Assembly: GCF_006384975.1 (NCBI RefSeq)
Contig: NZ_CP021645.1
Coordinates: forward strand, 3,686,001-3,750,000
Length of the DNA stretch: 64,000 nucleotides
Origin: Pseudomonas oryzihabitans
GTDB taxonomy: Bacteria; Pseudomonadota; Gammaproteobacteria; Pseudomonadales; Pseudomonadaceae
Direction of reading: 5' to 3'
Shown here: one piece after another, positions 35,376 to 43,937 of the stretch
Position numbering within the stretch: the first letter of the stretch is position 1
Layout of the letters: each line of letters starts with the position of its first letter
Position numbers and translations under genes: made by a program
Notes under the pieces: model-generated
What the model saw: only the letters and a program-made list of their open reading frames with translations
The model's database searches: none
What the model was told of the DNA's origin: nothing

Positions 35376-36590
35376 TAGATACCGTCTTTGTTCCTCAGTG
35401 TGCAATCGCTAAAGCAGGGTCGAAAGGCTTGCCCGATTTGAGCACGCCATAGGCGATGGTCAGCAGCTTACGCATGGCGGCGCAGACGGTTTGTTTACCT
35501 CTTTTGCCCCTGGCTTTCAGACGCTCGGCTTGCGCCTTGATAGCCGGGTTGTAGGTCAGCGCCACGACAGCGGGTAGGTATAGCGCACTTCGTAAGCGGA
35601 CTGATCCCATGCGCGAGAGGCAGGCATGGCCGCGCGCGAGACCGGATTCCTGTAGGCGTGGGTTCAAGCCAGCAAAGGCGGTAACGGCGCGGGCATTGGC
35701 GAAGCGGTCGATATCGCCGAGCTCCGCCAGGATCAAAGCGGCGGTCTTGTCGGCGATGCCGTCGATACTCACCAGCAGGTCGCGCTTACCACGTAAGTCT
35801 GGATCGTCGTCGATATGGCGTTTGATCTGTTCAAGCGTCCAGGCGATCTGCTCATCGAGCCGCTGCAAGACTGCCCGGATGGAGTCCTGGACTTTTTCCG
35901 GGCTGACCTCGAGCCGATTGAACTCCATCTGTCGTAGCGATTGGAGGTCCTCCAGGCGCCGGGTCAGCGCGCGAAGCGTGCGGATGGACACAGATTCCGG
36001 GTGCCAGTCTCGCAGACTATCCTCATGCCGCTGGCCATAGGTGGCGATCAGCTTGGCGTCGAGTTTGTCCGTCTTGCTGCGTTGCAACTGGCTTTGCGCA
36101 TAGCGGGCGATCTGTGCTGGATTGAGCACTGCGATTCGGTAGCCCAGAGCATGGAAGTGCTCGGCGAGCGCTTCGTGGTAGATGCCCGTGGCCTCCATCA
36201 CGATCCAAGCGCCTGGCTCGGCATGCTGTTGCAGCCAGTCTGCAAAGACCGCGAAGCCTGACGGGTCGTTGCTCAGCTTGCCCTTGGTCCGGTACTTGCC
36301 GTTGGACTGCAGGACCGCCAGATCGAAGCTGCGCTTGGCGATATCAACGCCCACCACTACGGCCATGATGTCTCCTCCTTCAGATGAGTCACGATCACGT
36401 CATCCCGTCCAACCTTGTGCAATACGAGCTCTAGAGGCTCTAGATACCGTTCGAACTTGGGGATGAGTGTGGCGGAGGCAGCCTATCTACGTTGCAAGCT
36501 CAAAGGCCTAAGGGTGGACACGGCTTGCCATCCTCCCCCGATGATCAGTCGGGGACTATGACCTCCTGAGGAGGCTGTAGTCGAGATACA
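35376..36590 (-). mobile_element. IS110-family element (ends approximate)
   Basis: It contains one intact recombinase gene plus non-coding flanks. TAGATACCGT occurs at 35376-35385 and again at 36441-36450, flanking the gene, and may mark repeated core or flank sequence. No terminal inverted repeats were found, as expected for the IS110 group. If the second copy is the true end, the element is only about 1.07 kb. If the structured flank to about 36585 belongs to it, it is about 1.2 kb, the more usual size. Confidence 0.55.
35395..36366 (-). CDS. IS110-family DEDD recombinase/transposase
   Basis: This 323-residue protein has an N-terminal RuvC-like DEDD domain with D8 (VVGVDIAK), E58 (WIVMEATGIY), D100 and D103 (SKTDKLDAKL). 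It also has a C-terminal Transposase_20 domain with the catalytic serine at S241 (NPRLQESG) after GLNPR. Spacing matches IS621, whose recombinase uses a bridge RNA to choose donor and target. All catalytic residues are intact, so the element could be active. GGAGGAGAC lies directly upstream. Confidence 0.93.
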   Translation of the reverse strand: MAVVVGVDIAKRSFDLAVLQSNGKYRTKGKLSNDPSGFAVFADWLQQHAEPGAWIVMEATGIYHEALAEHFHALGYRIAVLNPAQIARYAQSQLQRSKTDKLDAKLIATYGQRHEDSLRDWHPESVSIRTLRALTRRLEDLQSLRQMEFNRLEVSPEKVQDSIRAVLQRLDEQIAWTLEQIKRHIDDDPDLRGKRDLLVSIDGIADKTAALILAELGDIDRFANARAVTAFAGLNPRLQESGLARGHACLSRMGSVRLRSALYLPAVVALTYNPAIKAQAERLKARGKRGKQTVCAAMRKLLTIAYGVLKSGKPFDPALAIAH

Positions 36591-36622
36591 AGGGTGGACA
36601 ACGGCGCAGCCTTGTCCACCTC
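36441..36622 (-). ncRNA. Candidate bridge-RNA / structured IS110 flank
   Basis: Upstream of the recombinase (minus strand) three stems lie in a row: GGTGGACAA/TTGTCCACC (36594-36621), GACTA-(TGA)-CCTCC-TGA-GGAGG-(CTG)-TAGTC with an internal loop (36554-36582), and CCCCGA/TCGGGG (36536-36554). IS110-group bridge RNAs are encoded in this position and contain internal-loop stems. The first stem also resembles a dispersed Pseudomonas repeat, so it may be host DNA. No base pairing to target was established. Confidence 0.35.
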
Positions 36623-36639
36623 TGCATGTCTCCGAACCC

Positions 36640-37017
36640 TTAGGCCGCCGGCCGCTCGCCGTAACGCTGCTCCAGATAGGCGATGATGTCGTCCGACTCG
36701 TACATCCAGACGCTCTGATGGCCCTCGTCGATGCGCAGGCAGGGCACCTTCACCCGGCCGCCGCCCTGTTCCAGCTCGGCACGCAGCTGCGGGTCCTTCT
36801 TGATGTCCTTGAGGCGGATCGGCAGGTTCAGCCGATGCAGCGCCCGACGCGTCTTCACGCAGAAAGGGCAGGCCTGGAACTGATAGAGCGACAGATGCGC
36901 CAGCTCCGCCTCGATGGCAGCCTGGGCCTGCTCACTGCGCTTGAGCTTGCGTGGCCGGGTCACCAGATCCAGGCCGACGATCACCTGGCCGAGGCCGTTG
37001 CGTAGCAGATTGATCAA
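36640..37017 (-). CDS. Glutaredoxin-like protein
   Basis: This 125-residue protein has a TTG start with AAGGTG upstream. An N-terminal amphipathic or membrane-proximal helix is followed by a glutaredoxin/GST-N thioredoxin fold: FQACPFCVKTRRALHRLNLP with the CPFC redox pair (about 50-53), VKVPCLRI for the cis-Pro loop, and SVWMYESDDIIAYLEQRYG. It should reduce disulfides or glutathionylated proteins, or act as a small GSH-dependent oxidoreductase. It is divergent from the glycosylase-family gene. Confidence 0.85.
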   Translation of the reverse strand: MINLLRNGLGQVIVGLDLVTRPRKLKRSEQAQAAIEAELAHLSLYQFQACPFCVKTRRALHRLNLPIRLKDIKKDPQLRAELEQGGGRVKVPCLRIDEGHQSVWMYESDDIIAYLEQRYGERPAA

Positions 37018-37156
37018 CGGGATTCACCTTGAGGTCGTTCGAGCCGGGCAGTCTACCCTATCGCTTCGAGGCTGCCTTCCCGCCAGTCGTTACGGAACGT
37101 CAACCGCAGGGCAGAGCTCTACAGGAGGGATTAATTCCTCGATGGAGACCTGTTGC

Positions 37157-37828
37157 ATGCCGCTGTCTTCCGCAGAGCGCGAGGCCTTCCGCCAACTCGC
37201 CGCCGATCTTCCGGGTGTCGATCTTCCGGTCTACGAACAATTCGCCAAGGACCCGCTGGACCCCATCATCGGCCTGGGCGATCCCGATGCGCCCCTGGGC
37301 TTCTTCGGCCGCGATCCGGGGCGGGACGAGGTCAAGTACGGCGAACCCTTCATCGGCAGCGGCGGCCAGATCGCCCGCAAGGTCCTCTACCAGCACCTGC
37401 ACGGCCAACCCCCGGCCGACTTCGAAGCCACCCGCAGCCTGAGCCAGCAATTCTTCTGGGCCAACACCGTGCCCTACAAACCCCTGGGCAACAAAGCCTG
37501 GTCGGAACGGGTGAAGAAAACCTTCCATCCCTTGATGCGCCACCTGCTGGTGGAGCACTGGCATGGCACCCAGCTCATCACCTTCGGCCGCGAAGCCTTC
37601 CTCTGGTTCGGTATCGGCCAACCTAAGGAAGAACGCGCCCGCCTGGAAGCCTTCTGGAAGCACGAAGACCGCTTCGAAAACAGCATCGAGGTCACCCTGG
37701 AAACGGAGGAGGGCAACCGCAAGACGTTGACGCTCTATCCGCTGCCGCATCCGTCGCCTTTGAATCAGACCTGGTATACGAGGTTTCCAGGATTGTTAGA
37801 AAGTAGGGTTAATTTGCTTCTAAAATAA
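37157..37828 (+). CDS. Uracil-DNA glycosylase family protein
   Basis: This 223-residue protein starts at ATG 37157 with GGAG nine bases upstream; ATG 37142 (five residues longer) is an alternative. The UDG-superfamily pocket is visible as GDPDAPLGFFGRDPGRDEVKYGEPF with IGSGGQIARKVLY, and the late motif is PLPHPSPLNQTW. It lacks the classical family-1 GQDPYH and resembles the family 4/5-like group, so the exact lesion specificity is open. The last 15 codons become AT-rich and run into the AT-rich T6SS toxin island. Confidence 0.75.
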   Translation: MPLSSAEREAFRQLAADLPGVDLPVYEQFAKDPLDPIIGLGDPDAPLGFFGRDPGRDEVKYGEPFIGSGGQIARKVLYQHLHGQPPADFEATRSLSQQFFWANTVPYKPLGNKAWSERVKKTFHPLMRHLLVEHWHGTQLITFGREAFLWFGIGQPKEERARLEAFWKHEDRFENSIEVTLETEEGNRKTLTLYPLPHPSPLNQTWYTRFPGLLESRVNLLLK

Positions 37829-37932
37829 ATAGTTTGTCAGAATATATTGCTTTAATAGATTATCTATCTCGCATTATTTTGACTTGGCACTATAGGTGCT
37901 TTACATTTAGGTTTCAAATATCTGACACTTTT

Positions 37933-38454
37933 CTATTGTTGGTTAGCTAACAAATCCTCAAAGCCTTCGAGCCGCGAAAGCGATCCAGTTTGGCTTTTGG
38001 AAATACCCAATATTTTATAATTTTTTCCTTTGTCGTTAATTATAATGCCGACCTCATAGTCGCTCTTCGACCCCCAGTCTTGATAGATAGAGTACTCTGT
38101 ATTATTATTAGTAAATGCAATTTCATAATTTCCTTTAGGATCATTCGATTCTCCTGCTGCTCTTGTATAGCTGCTGAAGGAGAAATTTTTCCATGACTCG
38201 GAATCCTGCGCTTTAGGATAGGTGAGCTCTACGCTGTCTTGATTTCCATACCTATAGACAAGGTAGCTATTTTCAGGGCCTGCACAAATTGATGCGAGTT
38301 TTTTCTTTTGTGCTGTTTTAAACGATAGAATAATGCGTTCTTTCTGTAAGCATAGGCTGCTTTCTATGTAGGTGGGTTGATTTTTAGCAAGTGAGCTGTT
38401 GCAGAGGAGAGCTAGTATGAGACTCGCTGCAGCCTTAGCTTTTTTTGTATTCAT
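37933..38454 (-). CDS. Exported protein, probable immunity protein for the adjacent effector
   Basis: This 173-residue protein has an N-terminal signal sequence (ASLILALLCNSSLA) followed by an AT-rich-coded mature part with no recognised domain (CLQKERIILSFKTAQKKKL, WGSKSDYEVGIIINDKGKNY). It overlaps the 3' end of the muramidase effector gene by 20 bp and shares its low GC content. A periplasmic location would suit protection from a cell-wall hydrolase delivered by neighbouring T6SS cells. Immunity function is inferred from location and export signal only. Confidence 0.6.
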   Translation of the reverse strand: MNTKKAKAAASLILALLCNSSLAKNQPTYIESSLCLQKERIILSFKTAQKKKLASICAGPENSYLVYRYGNQDSVELTYPKAQDSESWKNFSFSSYTRAAGESNDPKGNYEIAFTNNNTEYSIYQDWGSKSDYEVGIIINDKGKNYKILGISKSQTGSLSRLEGFEDLLANQQ

Positions 38455-40846
38455 TATAAAAAGCCTCTATATTCTTTGCGTAGTCTGGGTTTATTTCTTT
38501 CCAGTTTTTCCCGTTGTGCCCCTGTGCAATTGTTTCGAAGTTCTTGGTTCTTAGCCCCCTCAAAAGTACAGTATTGCTCTTTGCGAATTTCAAAAAAGCT
38601 TTGATGTGCTCGCCATCACCCATCGACATAGCCCTCGTAAAATCTTTGACAGTTTCATAACCTGCTGCTTTATGGTTAAAGCCCATTATCTGAAATTTAC
38701 CCCAAGAAGAAGCTTGTAATGCGGCGTCTTTATTTAGTCGGTATGCACGAATTAGACGTTCGTACTGAAATCTCCCGGAAGGCCCGTATGTGTCTGCCAA
38801 CTGTATCTTTTCTAATGTCTTGCTGTCTATGTAACTGCCATCCCTTAGTTTTTTAGCCCTCCTATAAGGGGAGCCATAAATATCGCTATGAGAGCTCTGC
38901 AAGGCTTCGTTTTGAGCCAGCCTCTTAAAATGATGGCGCTCATAGAGAATTGATGGGATTTTTTCCCCATCCATCTCAATAAATGAAGAGTGAGAGGACT
39001 CTTGTTTTGCAATTGCATATATCAGCCCAGGTTCGCATTCCAAGTCTGCCGCCGCCTCTCTAATGTCTTTGTCTTCTAAATGTTTTCCTTGATACTTTAG
39101 TAGAAAATCAAGCTCTACCTTTTCACCAAAAATAGTTACGATAGGATGAGTCCTAGGTTTAAAAAATTGAATCTCCAGGCCTAGGCCCTGAATGTGCCAG
39201 CACTTTGCCGGTGTAGATAGGTGCGCTATTGGACTCGCTTGCTTCCACCAAGATAAATTTTCTATTTTTTTCTTTTCCTCTTCCCACTCGATGTTTTCTG
39301 TTTGTGCATTAGGATTCAATAGCTCGTCTAAGGAGTTCCAGTTATCAGGATTCCAGTCCCACTCGCTGTCACATAGCACTATAACCTTCTGATGTTTCTG
39401 AGCTAACCAAGGCTTCGAAAGGAAATTTCTTAGCTCACTGGTACTGAGTATCCTGTCTTTGTTTTCATCGATGAGTTTGTAGAGGTTGGAAACCACAGGG
39501 TTTTGACTGCCTTTTTTAATTTCGTACTCATAGCGAAATTTTTCATCGGGCGTTAGAAGACTCAAAGCTTCCAAATGATAAGCAAGTCTAGATCTAGGAG
39601 TGGTTGAGTCCTGGATCGACGTATAACCCACCCACTCCCACGGACTATGCCGACTGGTAATAAAGTCCCGCTCACAAAGCCACCCTTCTATCGGTTGTCC
39701 TTCAGCGTTCGCCAACAGACCTTTCAGATGCCACCAGCGCTGTTCCGGCGTGTGAATACCGCCCTCATTTCGCGCGGGTACGACAATCTTGTCGGCAGCG
39801 GGCAGGGCATCCAGCTGGGCTTGACTGAGGATAAGGTCCACACCTACCTGAACGCCTGGATCGCTAATCAGCGGCGGATGACTGGCATCGATATCCGGGC
39901 GGTGGGTGATCAGCTTGCTGGCGCCGGCATGGATTTTCAGCAGGGTTCTTTCGCTGTCCGGCAAACGAGCAGCCCAGGCGCGGCTGCGGTCGATGAAGGC
40001 GGGGAGGTCATCGCAGCTGAAGGTTTCCAGGTGGATCTGCTGGCTGCCTTCATAGAGGCCGGGGTGGCCGAGCAGGGTGCCGGCCTTGATGGGGAAGGGC
40101 TGGTCGAGGACCACCACGGTGTTCTGGGCCTTAGGGGCTGCTTCTGGCTTGAGATAGCGCCTGGCGACATAGCCAAGTCCGACTTGGGTTCGTTCCGGTA
40201 GGGGCTTCAGGCCGTTATCGAGTACCTCGACGAGCCGGCACCAGTCGCCGTTTCCCTCGATACGGATCTGGCTGCCATTGTCTAGTTCGGCCTGGACGGG
40301 GGCTTGGCTGCGCGGCTCCTGGCGGACGTTGAGCTTGCCGCCCTGGGTCTGCACGCGGTAGCGGTCATTACCCCAGAAAGCCGGGCGGGTGAGTGCGGGG
40401 TCGGCCTCATAGCCGGCCCAGTCCAGCAGGTGCATGTAGAGACTGAAGAACACCAGCGAAGGCGGTGTCTCATTACCGCCGGGCAGTTGTGGCGCTTCCA
40501 GGCGGTGGCGGACCAGCACGAAGCTGGTGGAGTAGGTCTTGCCCTCGGCCGACGAGCCGTCGTCCGGTGCGAAGCGATGGACCTTGTCATCGATACGATA
40601 GGCAACCACCTCGCCATCGGCGATGCAGTGGATACATGATTGGTCCAGGTAGGCGGCGGTGCCTTCGTCAAAATGCACGCCGCCGTGCCAAAGGCCATTG
40701 CTGCCCAGCAAATAGGTACCGCCGTGAGCATGGGCCAATGCCTGTTGGTAGACCTGGGGATCGGTGACGTCCTGGCCGCCTTTCGCCTTGAAGGGGTAGG
40801 CCCAGTTTTCCACCTTGGGTTGTTGCGTAGTGGTGGGAGTGGTCAT
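38435..40846 (-). CDS. T6SS muramidase effector, chimeric
   Basis: This 803-residue protein lies directly downstream of vgrG. The N-terminal part (1-400) is high-GC and contains an M23-like beta fold region (NGLWHGGVHFDEGTAAYLDQ), an SH3-like segment (about 160-210: GGKLNVRQEPRSQAPVQAEL) and WWHLKGLLANAEGQPIEGWL. From about 402 (position 39640) codons turn AT-rich. An EF-hand-like loop is at about 459-471 (DENKDRILSTSEL). The C-terminus (about 573-800) is an N-acetylmuramidase/DUF3380 domain: IYAIAKQESSHSSF with putative catalytic Glu, PSILYERHHF and SSWGKFQIMGFNHKAAGY. It should cleave peptidoglycan in target cells. Confidence 0.8.
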   Translation of the reverse strand: MTTPTTTQQPKVENWAYPFKAKGGQDVTDPQVYQQALAHAHGGTYLLGSNGLWHGGVHFDEGTAAYLDQSCIHCIADGEVVAYRIDDKVHRFAPDDGSSAEGKTYSTSFVLVRHRLEAPQLPGGNETPPSLVFFSLYMHLLDWAGYEADPALTRPAFWGNDRYRVQTQGGKLNVRQEPRSQAPVQAELDNGSQIRIEGNGDWCRLVEVLDNGLKPLPERTQVGLGYVARRYLKPEAAPKAQNTVVVLDQPFPIKAGTLLGHPGLYEGSQQIHLETFSCDDLPAFIDRSRAWAARLPDSERTLLKIHAGASKLITHRPDIDASHPPLISDPGVQVGVDLILSQAQLDALPAADKIVVPARNEGGIHTPEQRWWHLKGLLANAEGQPIEGWLCERDFITSRHSPWEWVGYTSIQDSTTPRSRLAYHLEALSLLTPDEKFRYEYEIKKGSQNPVVSNLYKLIDENKDRILSTSELRNFLSKPWLAQKHQKVIVLCDSEWDWNPDNWNSLDELLNPNAQTENIEWEEEKKKIENLSWWKQASPIAHLSTPAKCWHIQGLGLEIQFFKPRTHPIVTIFGEKVELDFLLKYQGKHLEDKDIREAAADLECEPGLIYAIAKQESSHSSFIEMDGEKIPSILYERHHFKRLAQNEALQSSHSDIYGSPYRRAKKLRDGSYIDSKTLEKIQLADTYGPSGRFQYERLIRAYRLNKDAALQASSWGKFQIMGFNHKAAGYETVKDFTRAMSMGDGEHIKAFLKFAKSNTVLLRGLRTKNFETIAQGHNGKNWKEINPDYAKNIEAFYNEYKKS

Positions 40847-40904
40847 GTTGCTGTCCTTGGCAAAGGCCGCGTCGTTGCGGCCGGTCCTGTGAATGGCGTT
40901 GAGG

Positions 40905-42944
40905 TCATACGGAGAAGTCGAGCGAGCGCTGTGGCTTCACGTCTTCATGTTCGGTCTCGTTGGCGAGCGCCAATTGATTCGGGTCCCCAGCGATTCCCTG
41001 CTGGGTACTGCCCGGGGGCCGCGGCAGTTGCAGGGCGATGCCCGAGCCCCTGCCGGGGGAGCCGCCGGCATTGAGGCGGGCCACGGGGCCGACCAGGGTG
41101 ATGCCGCTGGGGTCGAGCTTGATGAAGCTGCCGCCGGCGGTCAGGGTCAGTTCGGTACCGGCCTCGATGACCACCTTGTCACCGGCCTTGATATGGATTT
41201 CCTGGCCGGCTTCGACGAATTGGCCGGTGCCTAGCTTGAGGTGCTGGCTGCCGCCAATCAGCAGGTGGTCGCTGGCCTTGACCTCGGCCTTGCGCAGGCC
41301 GTGGACGAGGCGGTGCTCTTCGGCGTGCAATTCGCTGTGGCTGTTGCCGTGAATACGCTGGTGGCGTTCGTGGCCGATCTCGCTGTGGTGGTCGTGGCAG
41401 ATGTGTTCGTCCCAATCGCGCTGGGCGTGGACGTGGATTTCCTCCTGGCCTTGGCGATCCTCGATGCGCAGCTCGTTGTAGCCCCCGCCGCCCGGACTGC
41501 TCAGGCTCTTGAAGCTGCTGCGGGTCTTGTCCTTGGGCAGCTCTAGCGGTGGACGATGCTCGGCGTGGTACAGGCAGCCAAGGATCAGCGGCTGGTCGGG
41601 ATCCCCTTCGAGAAAGCCGACCAATACCTCCATGCCGATGCGTGGCACGGCCAGGGCGCCGTGGCGATTGCCCGCCCAACCGCTGGCGACGCGCAGCCAG
41701 CAACTGGTGCGCTCATCCGCCTGGCCTTCGCGATCCCAATGGAATTGCACCTTGACCCGGCCAAGGGCATCGCAGTGGATTTCTTCTCCAGCCGGACCGG
41801 TGACCACGGCGCTCTGTTGGCCGAGCAGCCGCGGTTTGGGATGGCGCGGCAAGGGCCGGAAGGGCAGTTGCCAGGGAATGGCATGGAAGAGGTTGCGATA
41901 GCCCTGGGTCCAGTCGGCGTCGTCCGGGAGTGTCAGCAACTGCGGGGTACCGAGACCTTCCTCCAGCACCTGGGGTTGGCGGCCCTGGTGTTCGATACGG
42001 GTGAGCAGCCACAGCTGGTTCCAGTCCGTCCGCGGATGCTCCGTCAGCGGCAGGAAGTGGCCGGTGGACAGGCTGGGTTGATCGCCCTGGCCCTGGGCCG
42101 TCTGGCTGTCGACGCGCAGGGCTTCCAGCCTACGGCTGCTGAGTTGCTTGCCACGGGTGCGGTCGTGGAAGCCGGCGGGAAAGACGTAGTGCTCCAGCGT
42201 CGGCTGCTGCTCGGCGTCGCTGCGGCTTTCCAGGCGCAGCCGCGGTTGCAGCGGATCCTGGTCGCGCAGGGTCAGCTGGGTGCTGCGGGTCTGCAGGCCG
42301 ACCTGCAGGCGGCGGATGACCGGGCGGTCGGCGACCTGGCCGCTGCCTGGGTGATAGGCGGTGGCGTCCAGGCGCGGAAAACTGGTGGCGTCGTCGCCGA
42401 ACACCAGCACGGCGCCCTCGGGCTGGTGTTCGAAGTGGTAGTGAATACCTTCTTCCTCGCACAGGCGATCGAGGAAGTGCAGATCGCTCTCGCCGTACTG
42501 CACGCAGTAGTCCCGCGCGGGATAGGGCGTCGGGCCCAGGGCGAGGCGATAGGCGCCTTCCAGGATGCCGTGTTCTTCGAGGAGCTGGCCGAGGATCTGC
42601 GGCACCGTGAGGTTCTGGAAGATGCGCGAGTTGGTGCGCTGCGCCAGATAGGCGAGCCGAGGGACCAGCTCTAGGCGATAGCGGGTCAGCCGCCGGCCCG
42701 AATCGCCCTGGACGATGGCGCCGAGCAGGCCATGGATGCCGGGCCCGCCGGGCGCGAGACCCAGCCAGGCTGGGCGATGCAGTAGCTGGGCGAGATCCCA
42801 ATCGCTTTTTTCGCTGATGAGTTCGATCTCGAAGCGATAGGGCTCATTGAGCGCTTCCCAGCCCTGGAAGGCCAGGACCTGGAAATCATGGGCGAGACCC
42901 GGGAGGGTCAGGGTGAAGCGCGGGATATTGGCCGGGCTGAACAT
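40905..42944 (-). CDS. vgrG: T6SS spike protein VgrG (TssI)
   Basis: This 679-residue VgrG starts MFSPANIPRFTLTLPGL (AGGAAG upstream; an ATG six codons earlier has no good ribosome site). It contains gp27-like domains (YCVQYGESDLHFLDRLCEEEGIHY), the gp5 OB fold (VKVQFHWDREGQADERTSCWLRVASGWAGNRHGALAVPRIGMEVLVGF) and a C-terminal gp5 beta-helix with DUF2345-like repeats (HIKAGDKVVIEAGTELTLTAGG). It is the tip of the injection needle and probably docks the adjacent effector. It has no extra C-terminal toxin domain. Confidence 0.93.
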   Translation of the reverse strand: MFSPANIPRFTLTLPGLAHDFQVLAFQGWEALNEPYRFEIELISEKSDWDLAQLLHRPAWLGLAPGGPGIHGLLGAIVQGDSGRRLTRYRLELVPRLAYLAQRTNSRIFQNLTVPQILGQLLEEHGILEGAYRLALGPTPYPARDYCVQYGESDLHFLDRLCEEEGIHYHFEHQPEGAVLVFGDDATSFPRLDATAYHPGSGQVADRPVIRRLQVGLQTRSTQLTLRDQDPLQPRLRLESRSDAEQQPTLEHYVFPAGFHDRTRGKQLSSRRLEALRVDSQTAQGQGDQPSLSTGHFLPLTEHPRTDWNQLWLLTRIEHQGRQPQVLEEGLGTPQLLTLPDDADWTQGYRNLFHAIPWQLPFRPLPRHPKPRLLGQQSAVVTGPAGEEIHCDALGRVKVQFHWDREGQADERTSCWLRVASGWAGNRHGALAVPRIGMEVLVGFLEGDPDQPLILGCLYHAEHRPPLELPKDKTRSSFKSLSSPGGGGYNELRIEDRQGQEEIHVHAQRDWDEHICHDHHSEIGHERHQRIHGNSHSELHAEEHRLVHGLRKAEVKASDHLLIGGSQHLKLGTGQFVEAGQEIHIKAGDKVVIEAGTELTLTAGGSFIKLDPSGITLVGPVARLNAGGSPGRGSGIALQLPRPPGSTQQGIAGDPNQLALANETEHEDVKPQRSLDFSV

Positions 42945-42971
42945 GGGGTGTCTTCCTGACAATGAAGGGTT

Positions 42972-43937
42972 TCACGTGGAACGCGAGAACAGTCGTCGCC
43001 ATCCGCGAGACGGCGGCATCGCGCTCTGCCAGGCGGTGAGCCACTCGACGAGGTCCTGTTGGCGCTGTGCCGGATCGATCTCCAGGGCCTTGCGCAGGAC
43101 CTGCCAGGCGGTGGTGGGCATGTCCGCTGGGCGCTCCGGCTCGATCCGCAGGTTGCGCGCCTGCTTGGCGCTGAGGCGGCGGTAGGGATGCTTGCCGGTG
43201 GCCAGCTCATAGAGCACGCAGGCGCAGGCATAGAGATCGCCGGCCGGGGTCAGCAGGCCTTCTTCGAGCAATTCGAGGGGGGCGTAGCGCACCGTCCAGG
43301 CATTGAAGCGTCCGCGACTCAGGCGCGGCAGGCCAGGCAGCAGGTCTTCGCAGGGCTGGCCGAGACCGAAGTCGAACAGGCGCAGTCCACTCTCGGTGAG
43401 GATCACGTTGCTGGGCTTGAGATCGCCGTGCAGCACGCCGTTGGCGTGGGCGAACCGCAGGGCGTCGAGCAGCGGCAGGGCGATTTCCTGCAGTTCGGTC
43501 CAGGCGAGCCCCTCGGGACGATCACAGAGCAGGGCGTCGAGGGTCGGGCCGCGCATCAGTTCGAGGGTGATGAAGGCTCGCTCGCTGTCGCGGTCGACCT
43601 CGAAGCCGTGCAGCCGGACGATATGCGGATGGCGTAGCCGTACGGTCAGGGCGAATTCGCCATAGAGCAGGGCATTGGCATCGCTGTACTCGGCGAAGTC
43701 GTCGTTGAGCACCTTGACCGCGACGTGGGGTGCCGGATCGCCGTACTGCTCACGCAACAGATCGCGCGTCCGGTAGACGGCGCCCATGCCGCCGACACCC
43801 AGCAGGGTTTCCAGCCGGTAGCGGCCGCCGAGCAGTTCGGGCAGGGGCGCCAGTTGGCGGATGACGGGTGTAGCCGTGGGCGGGGCGAAGGCGAAGTGGG
43901 TGAGGCCGTCGTCGACGGCGAGCTCCTGGCTGGTCAT
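42972..43937 (-). CDS. stk1: T6SS-linked Ser/Thr protein kinase (Stk1-like)
   Basis: This 321-residue Hanks-type kinase has a Gly-rich loop LGVGGMGAVY, VAVKVL with the ATP-binding Lys, a catalytic loop HGDLKPSN and DFGLGQ. The arginine of the usual HRD is replaced by Gly (HGD), so it is a non-RD kinase. No transmembrane segment is visible. It overlaps the phosphatase gene by 4 bp. In HSI-II-type loci Stk1, Stp1 and an FHA protein form a post-translational control loop for T6SS assembly; that role is inferred from synteny. Confidence 0.88.
   Translation of the reverse strand: MTSQELAVDDGLTHFAFAPPTATPVIRQLAPLPELLGGRYRLETLLGVGGMGAVYRTRDLLREQYGDPAPHVAVKVLNDDFAEYSDANALLYGEFALTVRLRHPHIVRLHGFEVDRDSERAFITLELMRGPTLDALLCDRPEGLAWTELQEIALPLLDALRFAHANGVLHGDLKPSNVILTESGLRLFDFGLGQPCEDLLPGLPRLSRGRFNAWTVRYAPLELLEEGLLTPAGDLYACACVLYELATGKHPYRRLSAKQARNLRIEPERPADMPTTAWQVLRKALEIDPAQRQQDLVEWLTAWQSAMPPSRGWRRLFSRST

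Noticed and set aside
38435..40846. PAAR domain in the effector
   Set aside because: The N-terminus shows M23-like and SH3-like segments but no PAAR repeats.
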